A DNA stretch of 8,929 bases from Acidimicrobiales bacterium. Lineage in GTDB: Bacteria > Actinomycetota > Acidimicrobiia > Acidimicrobiales > RAAP-2. Position 1 is the stretch's first letter; every line of letters begins with the position of its first letter. The stretch is from positions 1 to 8,929 of the forward strand of contig JASHWO010000018.1 in assembly GCA_030044045.1 (NCBI GenBank). Reading direction: 5' to 3'. Under the pieces are notes generated by a model that saw only the letters and a list, made by a program, of their open reading frames with translations, had not been told where the DNA came from and did no database searches. Below are positions 1-4,889 of this stretch, in pieces. The position numbers and the translations under genes are program-made.

Positions 1-546
1 GCCGCCCCCACAGGGCACGGCTACTGGCTGGTGGCCGCCGACGGCGGGGTGTTCGCCTTCGGCAGCGCCCGGTTCTACGGGTCGACCGGCGGGTCGCCCC
101 CGCCCGGCGATACCCCGGTGGTGGGCATGGCCACCACCCCGGACGGCGGGGGCTACTGGCTGGCCACCACGGCCAAGGCCCTGCCCCCGCCCAGTCCGGT
201 GCCCTCGGTGCTGGCCCAGTGCACCTACCCGACAGCCGGCCCGTCGGTCGAGCCCGCCAGCATCGTCCTGGCCTGCGGCGACGGCAACGCCTCGCTGACG
301 GGACTCCGCTGGACGTCGTGGACGGCCACCACCGCTGCCGGGACCGGCGAGTACACCTACAACACCTGCACCCCGGACTGCGCCGCGGGTGCGTTCGTCT
401 CCACGCCGGCCAGCGTCCGGCTGGGCTACCCGATCCAGACCGGGGCCGGGCGCGAATTCTCGACGGTCAGCTACACCTACGGCGACCCCTCCGCCGCCGG
501 CGGGCAGGCCACCGTCACCGCGGTCATCGAGACGAGCCCCGACTAA
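1..546 (+). CDS. C-terminal end of a secreted GYWL/FAFG repeat protein (partial)
   Basis: The reading frame is open from the first base and ends with TAA at 544-546, so the 5' end lies outside the window. The visible 181 residues have two parts. Residues 7-58 hold one complete and one started copy of a repeat of about 44 residues ([23 protein letters not shown], then GYWLATT). Such beta-rich repeats are frequent in secreted and surface proteins of Acidimicrobiia. A proline-rich linker (about 60-70) leads to a second domain (about 72-180) with four cysteines (74, 92, 123, 127), a CGDGN motif, a Trp-x-x-Trp stretch and [10 protein letters not shown]. That pattern resembles a small disulfide-stabilised domain found in secreted actinobacterial proteins. 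This suggests an extracellular location; the function is not known. The catalytic or targeting part, if there is one, would be upstream. Confidence 0.8.
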   Translation, partial: AAPTGHGYWLVAADGGVFAFGSARFYGSTGGSPPPGDTPVVGMATTPDGGGYWLATTAKALPPPSPVPSVLAQCTYPTAGPSVEPASIVLACGDGNASLTGLRWTSWTATTAAGTGEYTYNTCTPDCAAGAFVSTPASVRLGYPIQTGAGREFSTVSYTYGDPSAAGGQATVTAVIETSPD

Positions 547-570
547 CGACCCTCCGCCGATCGCCGAGGT

Positions 571-659
571 GAGCTTCCCCCGCTCCAGTCGACTACGAAG
601 CCGCTCACGCGGCATGACCAGCAACCAACAGCACATGTCCGCTGAAGCGGGGGAAGCTC
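571..659. repeat. 14-bp perfect inverted repeat with a 61-base loop
   Basis: The arms gagcttcccccgct (571-584) and agcgggggaagctc (646-659) are perfect reverse complements. After one mismatch the pairing continues inward at 586-588 with 642-644, plus a G-T wobble at 589/641. The loop contains a small hairpin, ccgc-tcac-gcgg, at 601-612. The element starts 24 bases after the stop of the repeat-protein gene. It could act as a terminator-like structure, a structured RNA or the end of a mobile segment. No T-run follows either arm, so a classical intrinsic terminator is not supported. I see the pairing directly; the role is unknown. Confidence 0.6.
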
Positions 660-765
660 CGGGGCTGAGGGCTGAGCCTGCGTTTGCTCCGGTCCACCTC
701 GCAAACGAACATGAACGGCGGAGGTACCCGCTCGACCAGATGCTTCGCCAATCAACCGAGCGCTG

Positions 766-794
766 GTGGCATCTCCGGAAAGTCTGGGTACAAT
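766..794 (+). promoter_or_regulatory. Putative promoter giving a leaderless transcript
   Basis: A TACAAT hexamer at 789-794 matches the sigma-70/SigA-type -10 box in five of six positions. A GTGGCA hexamer at 766-771, 17 bases upstream, matches TTGACA in four of six. Only seven bases separate the -10 box from the ATG at 802, so transcription would begin at or next to the start codon. No ribosome binding site precedes that ATG, which is consistent with leaderless translation, common in Actinobacteria. Confidence 0.5.
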
Positions 795-801
795 CCGACG
801 C

Positions 802-1053
802 ATGGCCATCCAGAAGGACCGATCCGACGCCGATGCGGTGCAGGTGACCATCAACAACGGCGACCTCCAGGCGCTTCGCCAGATCTACGAGCGCTGGGGG
901 TTCAAGGACGAAGAGAGTGTCCTCCGCTACGCGCTCGCCGTCATGACGAAGGCTGAGAACCAGATCCTCTACTACGTGAACGGCGAGGGGGAGAAGATCG
1001 GCCTGCAGCCATCCGATGCCGTCAAGCGAGAGGCAGCCGGTGGGGCCGCCTGA
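802..1053 (+). CDS. Small putative ribbon-helix-helix-like protein
   Basis: This 83-residue soluble protein is not recognised with certainty. After a charged N-terminus there is a short beta-like stretch (VQVTIN, 13-18), then a helix (DLQALRQIYERWG, 21-33), a turn (FKDEES, 34-39) and a second helix (VLRYALAVMTKAENQIL, 40-56). That strand-helix-helix order resembles small ribbon-helix-helix DNA-binding proteins such as antitoxins. The basic residues expected on the DNA-binding strand are missing, so the match is only structural. The C-terminus (57-76) looks like a short beta hairpin plus a charged tail. I chose the ATG at 802 because a -10 box lies seven bases upstream; an in-frame GTG at 766 would sit inside the promoter. 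The gene overlaps the next one, suggesting an operon. GC content is lower than in the neighbours, a sign of transfer. A DNA-binding role is inference. Confidence 0.65.
   Translation: MAIQKDRSDADAVQVTINNGDLQALRQIYERWGFKDEESVLRYALAVMTKAENQILYYVNGEGEKIGLQPSDAVKREAAGGAA
1028..1033 (+). promoter_or_regulatory. Ribosome binding site deciding the start of the membrane-protein gene
   Basis: GAGAGG lies six bases before the GTG at 1040. The other in-frame candidate, ATG at 1016, has no purine-rich site upstream. The site lies inside the 3' end of the preceding small gene, which fits coupled translation. Confidence 0.45.
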
Positions 1054-1399
1054 CGCCAACGATTTTCATCCGGATGACCTTGTCAAGGAGCACACGAGGA
1101 ACATCCAGGAACTCAGTGAATCCATCAGGAGGCTGTCGGAACGGCTCGGAGATGACGACAAGTTCGTCGGCACGTTCGAGGCCGTTTCACGCAAGGACAA
1201 GCGCATTGATCTCACGATCAAGGAATCCCTGAGGTCACTGATAGCAACCGACGTAGACGTATCAGCAGCCCTTGAGAAGAAGATAGAGGCGCTTGACCGT
1301 GCCTGGATGAAGTTCCTCGGCAAGAGGGTCGGTTTTGCTGTGTGGTCGGTGGTGATCCTGCTTATCGGTGCCCTCGTTGGCCACTTTGTCAACCACTGA
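1040..1399 (+). CDS. Small tail-anchored membrane protein with coiled coil
   Basis: With the GTG start at 1040 the protein has 119 residues; the in-frame ATG at 1016 would add eight. I prefer the GTG because of its GAGAGG site. Residues 13-37 (DLVKEHTRNIQELSES... RRLSERLG) have coiled-coil character, and a second amphipathic helix follows (about 56-92). Residues 97-116 form a single hydrophobic membrane segment ending in HFVNH at the C-terminus. Basic residues just before it (K92, K95, R96) predict a cytoplasmic N-terminus, so this would be a tail-anchored protein exposing most of its mass to the cytoplasm. There is no enzyme motif. The gene overlaps the preceding small gene by 14 bases, so the two products probably act together. 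Codon use is AT-richer than in the gat operon (31/60 GC at 1201-1260). The function is unknown; a membrane-recruited effector or scaffold is one guess. Confidence 0.65.
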   Translation: MGPPDANDFHPDDLVKEHTRNIQELSESIRRLSERLGDDDKFVGTFEAVSRKDKRIDLTIKESLRSLIATDVDVSAALEKKIEALDRAWMKFLGKRVGFAVWSVVILLIGALVGHFVNH

Positions 1400-1440
1400 A
1401 CTCCACACACCGGTCGCCTGGGGTGCCGATGCCAGTTCAG
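1396..1440 (+). terminator. Weak stem-loop after the small two-gene operon
   Basis: ctgaact (1396-1402, including the stop codon) pairs with agttcag (1434-1440). Inside the loop, cacc (1408-1411) pairs with ggtg (1422-1425). No T-run follows, so a terminator role is only a possibility suggested by position. Confidence 0.25.
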
Positions 1441-1609
1441 CCCACGACCAGGCAGCCAGGTTGTCCATTTCGGAATCAGGCTCGCCCTGTCGAATAATTA
1501 TGACGTCTTGCTCCGTCACTACTCTACGGTTCTCACCATCGAGTGGACGGGAAACAGCCGCAACCAGCAGATTTTTGGACCCGAGATACGGCGTCGTCGA
1601 CAAACTCAT
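1400..1609 (-). pseudogene. Possible remnant of a small gene on the - strand
   Basis: The region between the membrane-protein gene and gatB has no confident gene. A - strand frame starting with ATG at 1609 reads plausibly for about 70 codons (with VVTEQDVIIIRQGEPD, DNLAAWSWAELASAP and mixed codon use). It then runs to 1262 as an antisense shadow of the membrane-protein gene, where its sequence becomes low-quality. A TATAGT hexamer lies on the same strand upstream of the ATG (minus-strand positions 1629-1624), but no good ribosome binding site is seen. A second - strand frame starting with GTG near 1639 gives 37 codons with a helical start (TSIVAAKRDEFVDDAV). Two partly protein-like frames side by side fit a decayed or frameshifted gene. 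I do not recognise the family, and the region may simply be non-coding. Confidence 0.25.
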
Positions 1610-1657
1610 CCCGCTTAGCAGCCACTATACTTGTCACTACGCTTTTCCGCGGATGAG

Positions 1658-3217
1658 TCAACTTTCCTCCCGGAGGCGGCGCAGCTCGGCGGCCACCGCC
1701 TTGCCGTCGGCCTTGCCCCCGGTACGCTGCATCACCTGCCCGGTGAAGAACCCGGTCAGCTTGTCCTCGCCGCCGACGTAGCGCGCCCACTCGCCGGGGT
1801 GGGCAGCCACCACCTCGGCCACCACCGCGGCCAGCGAGTCGGTGGACATGGCCTCGAACCCCTTGTCCCGGGCGATGGCCGCCGGGTCCCCGCCGCCGGT
1901 GGCCAGCAGCGCGGCCAATACCTCCTTGGCCTGGGTGGCCGACAGCTCGCCGCCGGCCTCCATGGCCAGCAAGCGGGTGAAGGCACCGGGGTCCAGCCGC
2001 CGGCCGGCCGCCACGTCGGCCGCCACCTCGTTGGCCGCCCGGGCCAGGGCCAGCCGGGCCGGGGCCCCGGCAGCCACCGAAGCCGTCACCAGCTCGTCCA
2101 GCCCCTGGTCCACCACGGCGGTGACCTGGTCGGCCTGGGCCGGCCCCACCTCCCCGTCCCCGCCGAGCAGCGTCAGCAGGCGGGCCCGACGCTCGGCCGG
2201 CATCGGCCCCAGCGCCGCCGCCACCCGCGCCACCCACTCGCCGTCCGGGGCCACCGGGACCAGGTCGGGCTCGGGGAAGTAGCGGTAGTCGAAGGCCTCC
2301 TCCTTGGACCGGAGCGGCACGGTCCGCCCGGCCACCTCGTCCCAGTGCCGGGTCTCCTGGGCCACCGCCTCGCCCGCCTCGACCAGGGCCACCTGCCGGG
2401 CCGCCTCGTGCTCGACGGCCCGGCCCAGGGAGCGCAGCGAGTTCAGGTTCTTGATCTCGCAACGGGTGCCGAAGGCCGCCGAGCCGGCCGGCCGCACCGA
2501 CACGTTGGCGTCGACCCGCAACGACCCCTCCTCCATGCGCCCGTCGGACGCACCGGCGGCCACCAGCACCGCCCGGAGCTCCTGCACGTAGGCCCGGGCC
2601 TGGCCGGCCGAGCGCAGGTCGGGCTCGCTCACGATCTCCACCAGCGGCACGCCGGAGCGGTTGTAGTCCACCAGGGAGTAGTCGGCCGAGTGGATCCGCC
2701 CGTCGCTGCCCACGTGGGTGCTCTTGCCGGTGTCCTCCTCCAGGTGGGCTCGAGTGATCCCCACCCGGCTGCCGTCGGGCAGGTCGAGCCGGCCGGCCAC
2801 GTTGATCGGCTCGTCGTACTGGCTGATCTGGTAGTCCTTGGGCATGTCCGGGTAGAAGTAGTTCTTCCGGGCGAAGCTGGACGGCCGGATCTCGCAGTGC
2901 AGGGCGGTGCCGATGCGCATGGCCAGCTCCACCGCCTGTTCGTTCAGCACCGGGAGAGAGCCGGGCAGGCCCAGGCAAACCGGGCAGACGTTGGTGTTCG
3001 GCTCGTCGCCGAAGGCGTTACGGCAGCCGCAGAAGAGCTTGGTGGCCGTCAGCAGCTCGCAGTGGACCTCCAGGCCGACCACCGTCTCCCACGCCGTGCT
3101 GCTCCGCCCGCCCGGGGCCCCAACCCCCGGCTCCTCCGGTGCGTGGGGCCCCTGCCCCACGCCGGCCGCGCTGCTCCGCCCGCTGTTCAGTGGCCCGCTG
3201 CCGGGTGCCGCGCTCAC
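1658..3217 (-). CDS. gatB: Glutamyl/aspartyl-tRNA amidotransferase subunit B
   Basis: GatB is the tRNA-binding kinase-like subunit of GatCAB. The complex activates the side chain of Glu on tRNA(Gln), or Asp on tRNA(Asn), with ATP and amidates it, allowing organisms without GlnRS or AsnRS to make these aminoacyl-tRNAs. The family features are all present in this 519-residue protein: GLEVHCEL (48-55), zinc cysteines C63, C65, C78 and C81 (FCGC ... NVCPVC), ARKNYFYPDMPKDYQISQY, HLEEDTGKS, DYNRSGVPLVEIVSEPD, RVDANVSVR and FDYRYFPEPDL. The C-terminal YqeY-like tail domain (about 400-519) ends in GKADGKAVAAELRRL. The start is GTG at 3217, overlapping the gatC stop as GTGA. About 42 Gly/Pro/Ser-rich residues precede the conserved core; this is longer than usual and contains two related segments (SGRSSAAG and GGRSSTAW). 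No gatA lies between gatC and gatB. The enzyme core looks intact. Confidence 0.95.
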   Translation of the reverse strand: MSAAPGSGPLNSGRSSAAGVGQGPHAPEEPGVGAPGGRSSTAWETVVGLEVHCELLTATKLFCGCRNAFGDEPNTNVCPVCLGLPGSLPVLNEQAVELAMRIGTALHCEIRPSSFARKNYFYPDMPKDYQISQYDEPINVAGRLDLPDGSRVGITRAHLEEDTGKSTHVGSDGRIHSADYSLVDYNRSGVPLVEIVSEPDLRSAGQARAYVQELRAVLVAAGASDGRMEEGSLRVDANVSVRPAGSAAFGTRCEIKNLNSLRSLGRAVEHEAARQVALVEAGEAVAQETRHWDEVAGRTVPLRSKEEAFDYRYFPEPDLVPVAPDGEWVARVAAALGPMPAERRARLLTLLGGDGEVGPAQADQVTAVVDQGLDELVTASVAAGAPARLALARAANEVAADVAAGRRLDPGAFTRLLAMEAGGELSATQAKEVLAALLATGGGDPAAIARDKGFEAMSTDSLAAVVAEVVAAHPGEWARYVGGEDKLTGFFTGQVMQRTGGKADGKAVAAELRRLREES

Positions 3218-3597
3218 GGGGCCTCGCCCAGGATCCGGGGCACCCGGAACCGGTCGTCCTGCACGTCCGGCGCGGCGGCCAGCACCTCCTGGCGGTCGAG
3301 GCTGGGGCGCGGCTCGTCGGGCCGCAGCACGTTGGCCACCGGCAGCGGATGGGCGGTGGGGGGCACCCCGGAGAGGTCGAGGGCGGCCACGTCGGCGGCG
3401 TGGGCCAACACCTGGCCGAGCTGACCGGTGAAGCGATCGATCTCCTCCTCGGTGAGGGCCAACCGCGCCAGGCGGGCTACGTGCGCCACGTCCTGGCGGG
3501 TGAGGGCCGGTGGGGCAGCCGCGGACCGGCCGTCAGTGGCGGCCGGCGCATCCTTGCCAGCCGGCGGAACGCCGACGGCCGGCCCGTCCCCGCTCAT
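3214..3597 (-). CDS. gatC: Glutamyl/aspartyl-tRNA amidotransferase subunit C
   Basis: GatC is the small subunit that wraps around GatA and tethers it to GatB. The protein has 127 residues. The conserved part starts near residue 32 with LTRQDVAHVARLARLALTEEEI, followed by the helix with FTGQLGQVL, then TAHPLPVANVLRPDEPRPSL and the C-terminal DDRFRVPRILGE. Family members are usually about 95-100 residues; the excess is a Gly/Ala/Pro-rich N-terminal tail of about 31 residues without predicted structure. The ATG at 3597 overlaps the TGA of the upstream hydrolase (ATGA), and its own TGA overlaps the gatB GTG. Translation of all three genes is therefore probably coupled. Confidence 0.93.
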   Translation of the reverse strand: MSGDGPAVGVPPAGKDAPAATDGRSAAAPPALTRQDVAHVARLARLALTEEEIDRFTGQLGQVLAHAADVAALDLSGVPPTAHPLPVANVLRPDEPRPSLDRQEVLAAAPDVQDDRFRVPRILGEAP

Positions 3598-4358
3598 ACC
3601 TCGGTCCCCGCCAGCACCGAGGTGACGAAGGAGACGGTGCGGGCCTCCACCTCGTCCCGGTCGTAGTCGAGGGTGGCCGTGTGGAAGCTGCGCTCCAGCC
3701 ACACCCGCTCGCACGGCCCGGCCACCGAGGCCACCACCAGGTCGCCGTTCGTGGCCGCCACCACGTGGTCCTCCCGGCTGGTCAGCAGCAACACCGGGCA
3801 CCGGATCTCGCCCAGGCCCAGGGCCACGCCCTCCACCCCCTCGAAGATCGACAGGGCGGCGGCCAGCGGGGTCCCGTCGTAGGTGATCTCACCGGCGTCG
3901 GGGCGGGCGATGTCCGAGCCGATGGACGGGGCGATCTCGGTCCCCGACTCGTAGAGGTCCCGCACCATCGTGCGGAAGTCGTCGTCGGGCGGCTCGACGA
4001 TGGGGTTGACGAGGACGACCCCGCAGATCTCGGGGTGGTGCTCGGCCAGCCAGCAGGTGAGCGAGCCCCCCAGCGACAGTCCCACCACCGCCACCCGCCC
4101 GGTACGGGCGGCCAGCCCGGCGTAGGCCTCTTCGGCGGCGTCACGCCAGTCCGACCAGCGCATGGGGACGAGGTCCTCCAGCGCCGTGCCGTGCCCGGGC
4201 AGCAGGGGCGCCTCCACGGTAAGCCCGGCGTCGGCCAGCTTCTCGGCCACCCCCCGCACCGAGGACGGGTTCCCGGTGAACCCGTGGAGGACGAGGGCGC
4301 CGTCCGTCCCCCCGGTGGCCGCGAAGGGCTCGGCGCCAGGCATCACGGGAGCGGTCAC
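3594..4358 (-). CDS. Alpha/beta hydrolase, carboxylesterase or monoacylglycerol-lipase type
   Basis: This 254-residue cytoplasmic serine hydrolase has the alpha/beta fold. HGFTGNP (25-31) provides the oxyanion-hole region, and PLLPGHGTALEDL follows as in the Est30-like carboxylesterase group (COG1647). The nucleophile is S95 in GLSLGG, the acid is probably D197 in SREDHVV, and the base is H226 in ERSFHTATLDYDRD. A short cap-like region lies at about 122-175. Substrates are likely short acyl or glycerol esters, which is a family-level inference. I place the start at GTG 4358, because a TAGCAT -10-like box ends eight bases upstream and no ribosome binding site precedes either this GTG or the ATG at 4343. 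It is the first gene of an operon with gatC and gatB (ATGA overlap). A functional link to tRNA amidation is not obvious; the overlap may serve only to share expression. Confidence 0.88.
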   Translation of the reverse strand: MTAPVMPGAEPFAATGGTDGALVLHGFTGNPSSVRGVAEKLADAGLTVEAPLLPGHGTALEDLVPMRWSDWRDAAEEAYAGLAARTGRVAVVGLSLGGSLTCWLAEHHPEICGVVLVNPIVEPPDDDFRTMVRDLYESGTEIAPSIGSDIARPDAGEITYDGTPLAAALSIFEGVEGVALGLGEIRCPVLLLTSREDHVVAATNGDLVVASVAGPCERVWLERSFHTATLDYDRDEVEARTVSFVTSVLAGTEV

Positions 4359-4452
4359 GCCAGGGCATGCTACCGGTGGCGGGGGACGGCTAACGTCCCG
4401 GGCCGGGCACACCGCCGCCCGGCGCGGTGCCCCCGGGAGGAGCACGCCGACC
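4359..4452. promoter_or_regulatory. Divergent promoter region between hydrolase and SCP2 gene
   Basis: This short gap separates two divergent genes. On the - strand TAGCAT (4372-4367) sits eight bases before the hydrolase GTG, suggesting a leaderless transcript. On the + strand TAACGT (4391-4396) could be a -10 box for the SCP2 gene. It sits across one arm of a small inverted repeat (gggac 4383-4387 with gtccc 4395-4399) that could be an operator. The -35 boxes are not recognisable. A purine-rich ribosome binding site, gggaggag (4435-4442), precedes the SCP2 ATG by ten bases. Confidence 0.4.
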
Positions 4453-4860
4453 ATGCCGCACCCGTTCCTGAGCGACCAGTGGATCGAGGAGGCCCGGGCC
4501 ATCCGGTCCGAGTACCAGGGCCGGATCCCGGCGGTCCCCCACGCCGTGCGGGTGAACCTGGTGGTGACCGAGCTGCCCTTCGGCGACGGGCACCTCGACG
4601 CCCACCTGGACACCGCCGGCGGCGAGATCGATCTGGACAAGGGCCACCTCGACCAGCCGGACCTCACGGTGACGGTGGACTACGCCACGGCGCGGGCCAT
4701 CCTGGTGGACGGCGACCCCCAGGCCGGGATGCAGGCCTTCATGACCGGCAAGGTCCGGGTGGAGGGGGACATGACGGCGCTGATGGTGCTACAGGCCGGG
4801 CCGCCGGCCGGCGACGCTGGCCAGGAGCTGGCCGAGCGCCTCCGCGACATCACCGAGTAA
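4453..4860 (+). CDS. SCP2 sterol-binding domain protein
   Basis: This 135-residue single-domain protein resembles sterol carrier protein 2 (SCP2). SCP2-like proteins form a hydrophobic tunnel that holds lipids such as fatty acids, acyl-CoA or sterols. Visible family features are alternating beta strands (VRVNLVVTEL, HLDAHLDTAGGEIDL), the segment DLTVTVDYATARAILVDGD, and the diagnostic AFMTGKVRVEGDMTALMVLQ (about 95-114) followed by a C-terminal helix. There is no signal peptide, so it should be cytoplasmic. The ATG at 4453 is preceded by gggaggag. It is transcribed away from the hydrolase-gat operon and converges on the GH4 gene, so it is probably a single-gene unit. The ligand is unknown. 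Confidence 0.88.
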   Translation: MPHPFLSDQWIEEARAIRSEYQGRIPAVPHAVRVNLVVTELPFGDGHLDAHLDTAGGEIDLDKGHLDQPDLTVTVDYATARAILVDGDPQAGMQAFMTGKVRVEGDMTALMVLQAGPPAGDAGQELAERLRDITE

Positions 4861-4889
4861 CCGCCCATCGGCCACCCTCCCCGGGCGGT
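4860..4889. terminator. Candidate bidirectional hairpin between convergent genes
   Basis: accgccc (4860-4866) pairs with gggcggt (4883-4889) over a 16-base loop, exactly in the short gap between the stop of the SCP2 gene and the stop of the GH4 gene. There is no T-run on either side, as is common for hairpin terminators in high-GC actinobacteria. The position between two convergent stops supports the call. Confidence 0.45.

Larger units (their letters stand above)
547..801. other. Non-coding gap with two inverted repeats and a tandem 7-mer
   Basis: No convincing coding frame is present; the overlapping frames are arginine/proline-rich shadows. Besides the 14-bp inverted repeat there is a second, smaller one (cgtttgc at 681-687 with gcaaacg at 701-707, 13-base loop) and a tandem ggctgag duplication at 663-676. 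The right end carries the promoter of the following small gene. Base composition is less GC-rich than in the flanking housekeeping genes. Confidence 0.5.

Noticed and set aside
571..659. Integron attC site
   Set aside because: Size and hairpin shape fit loosely, but the RYYYAAC and GTTRRRY ends are absent and there is no cassette array or integrase.
560..1660. Integrated element with flanking attachment repeats
   Set aside because: Composition suggests an acquired segment, but I found no direct repeats at the two edges and no integrase or transposase gene.
1533..2978. Long - strand open frame of 481 codons overlapping gatB
   Set aside because: It is the neighbouring frame of gatB with arginine/glycine-rich low-complexity sequence. 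Only its last 37 codons beyond gatB look protein-like, and these are treated as a possible remnant.
1631..3424. Long + strand open frame of 597 codons
   Set aside because: It is antisense to gatB and gatC, has a His/Gly/Arg/Pro-biased composition and no domain; it is a GC-driven shadow.
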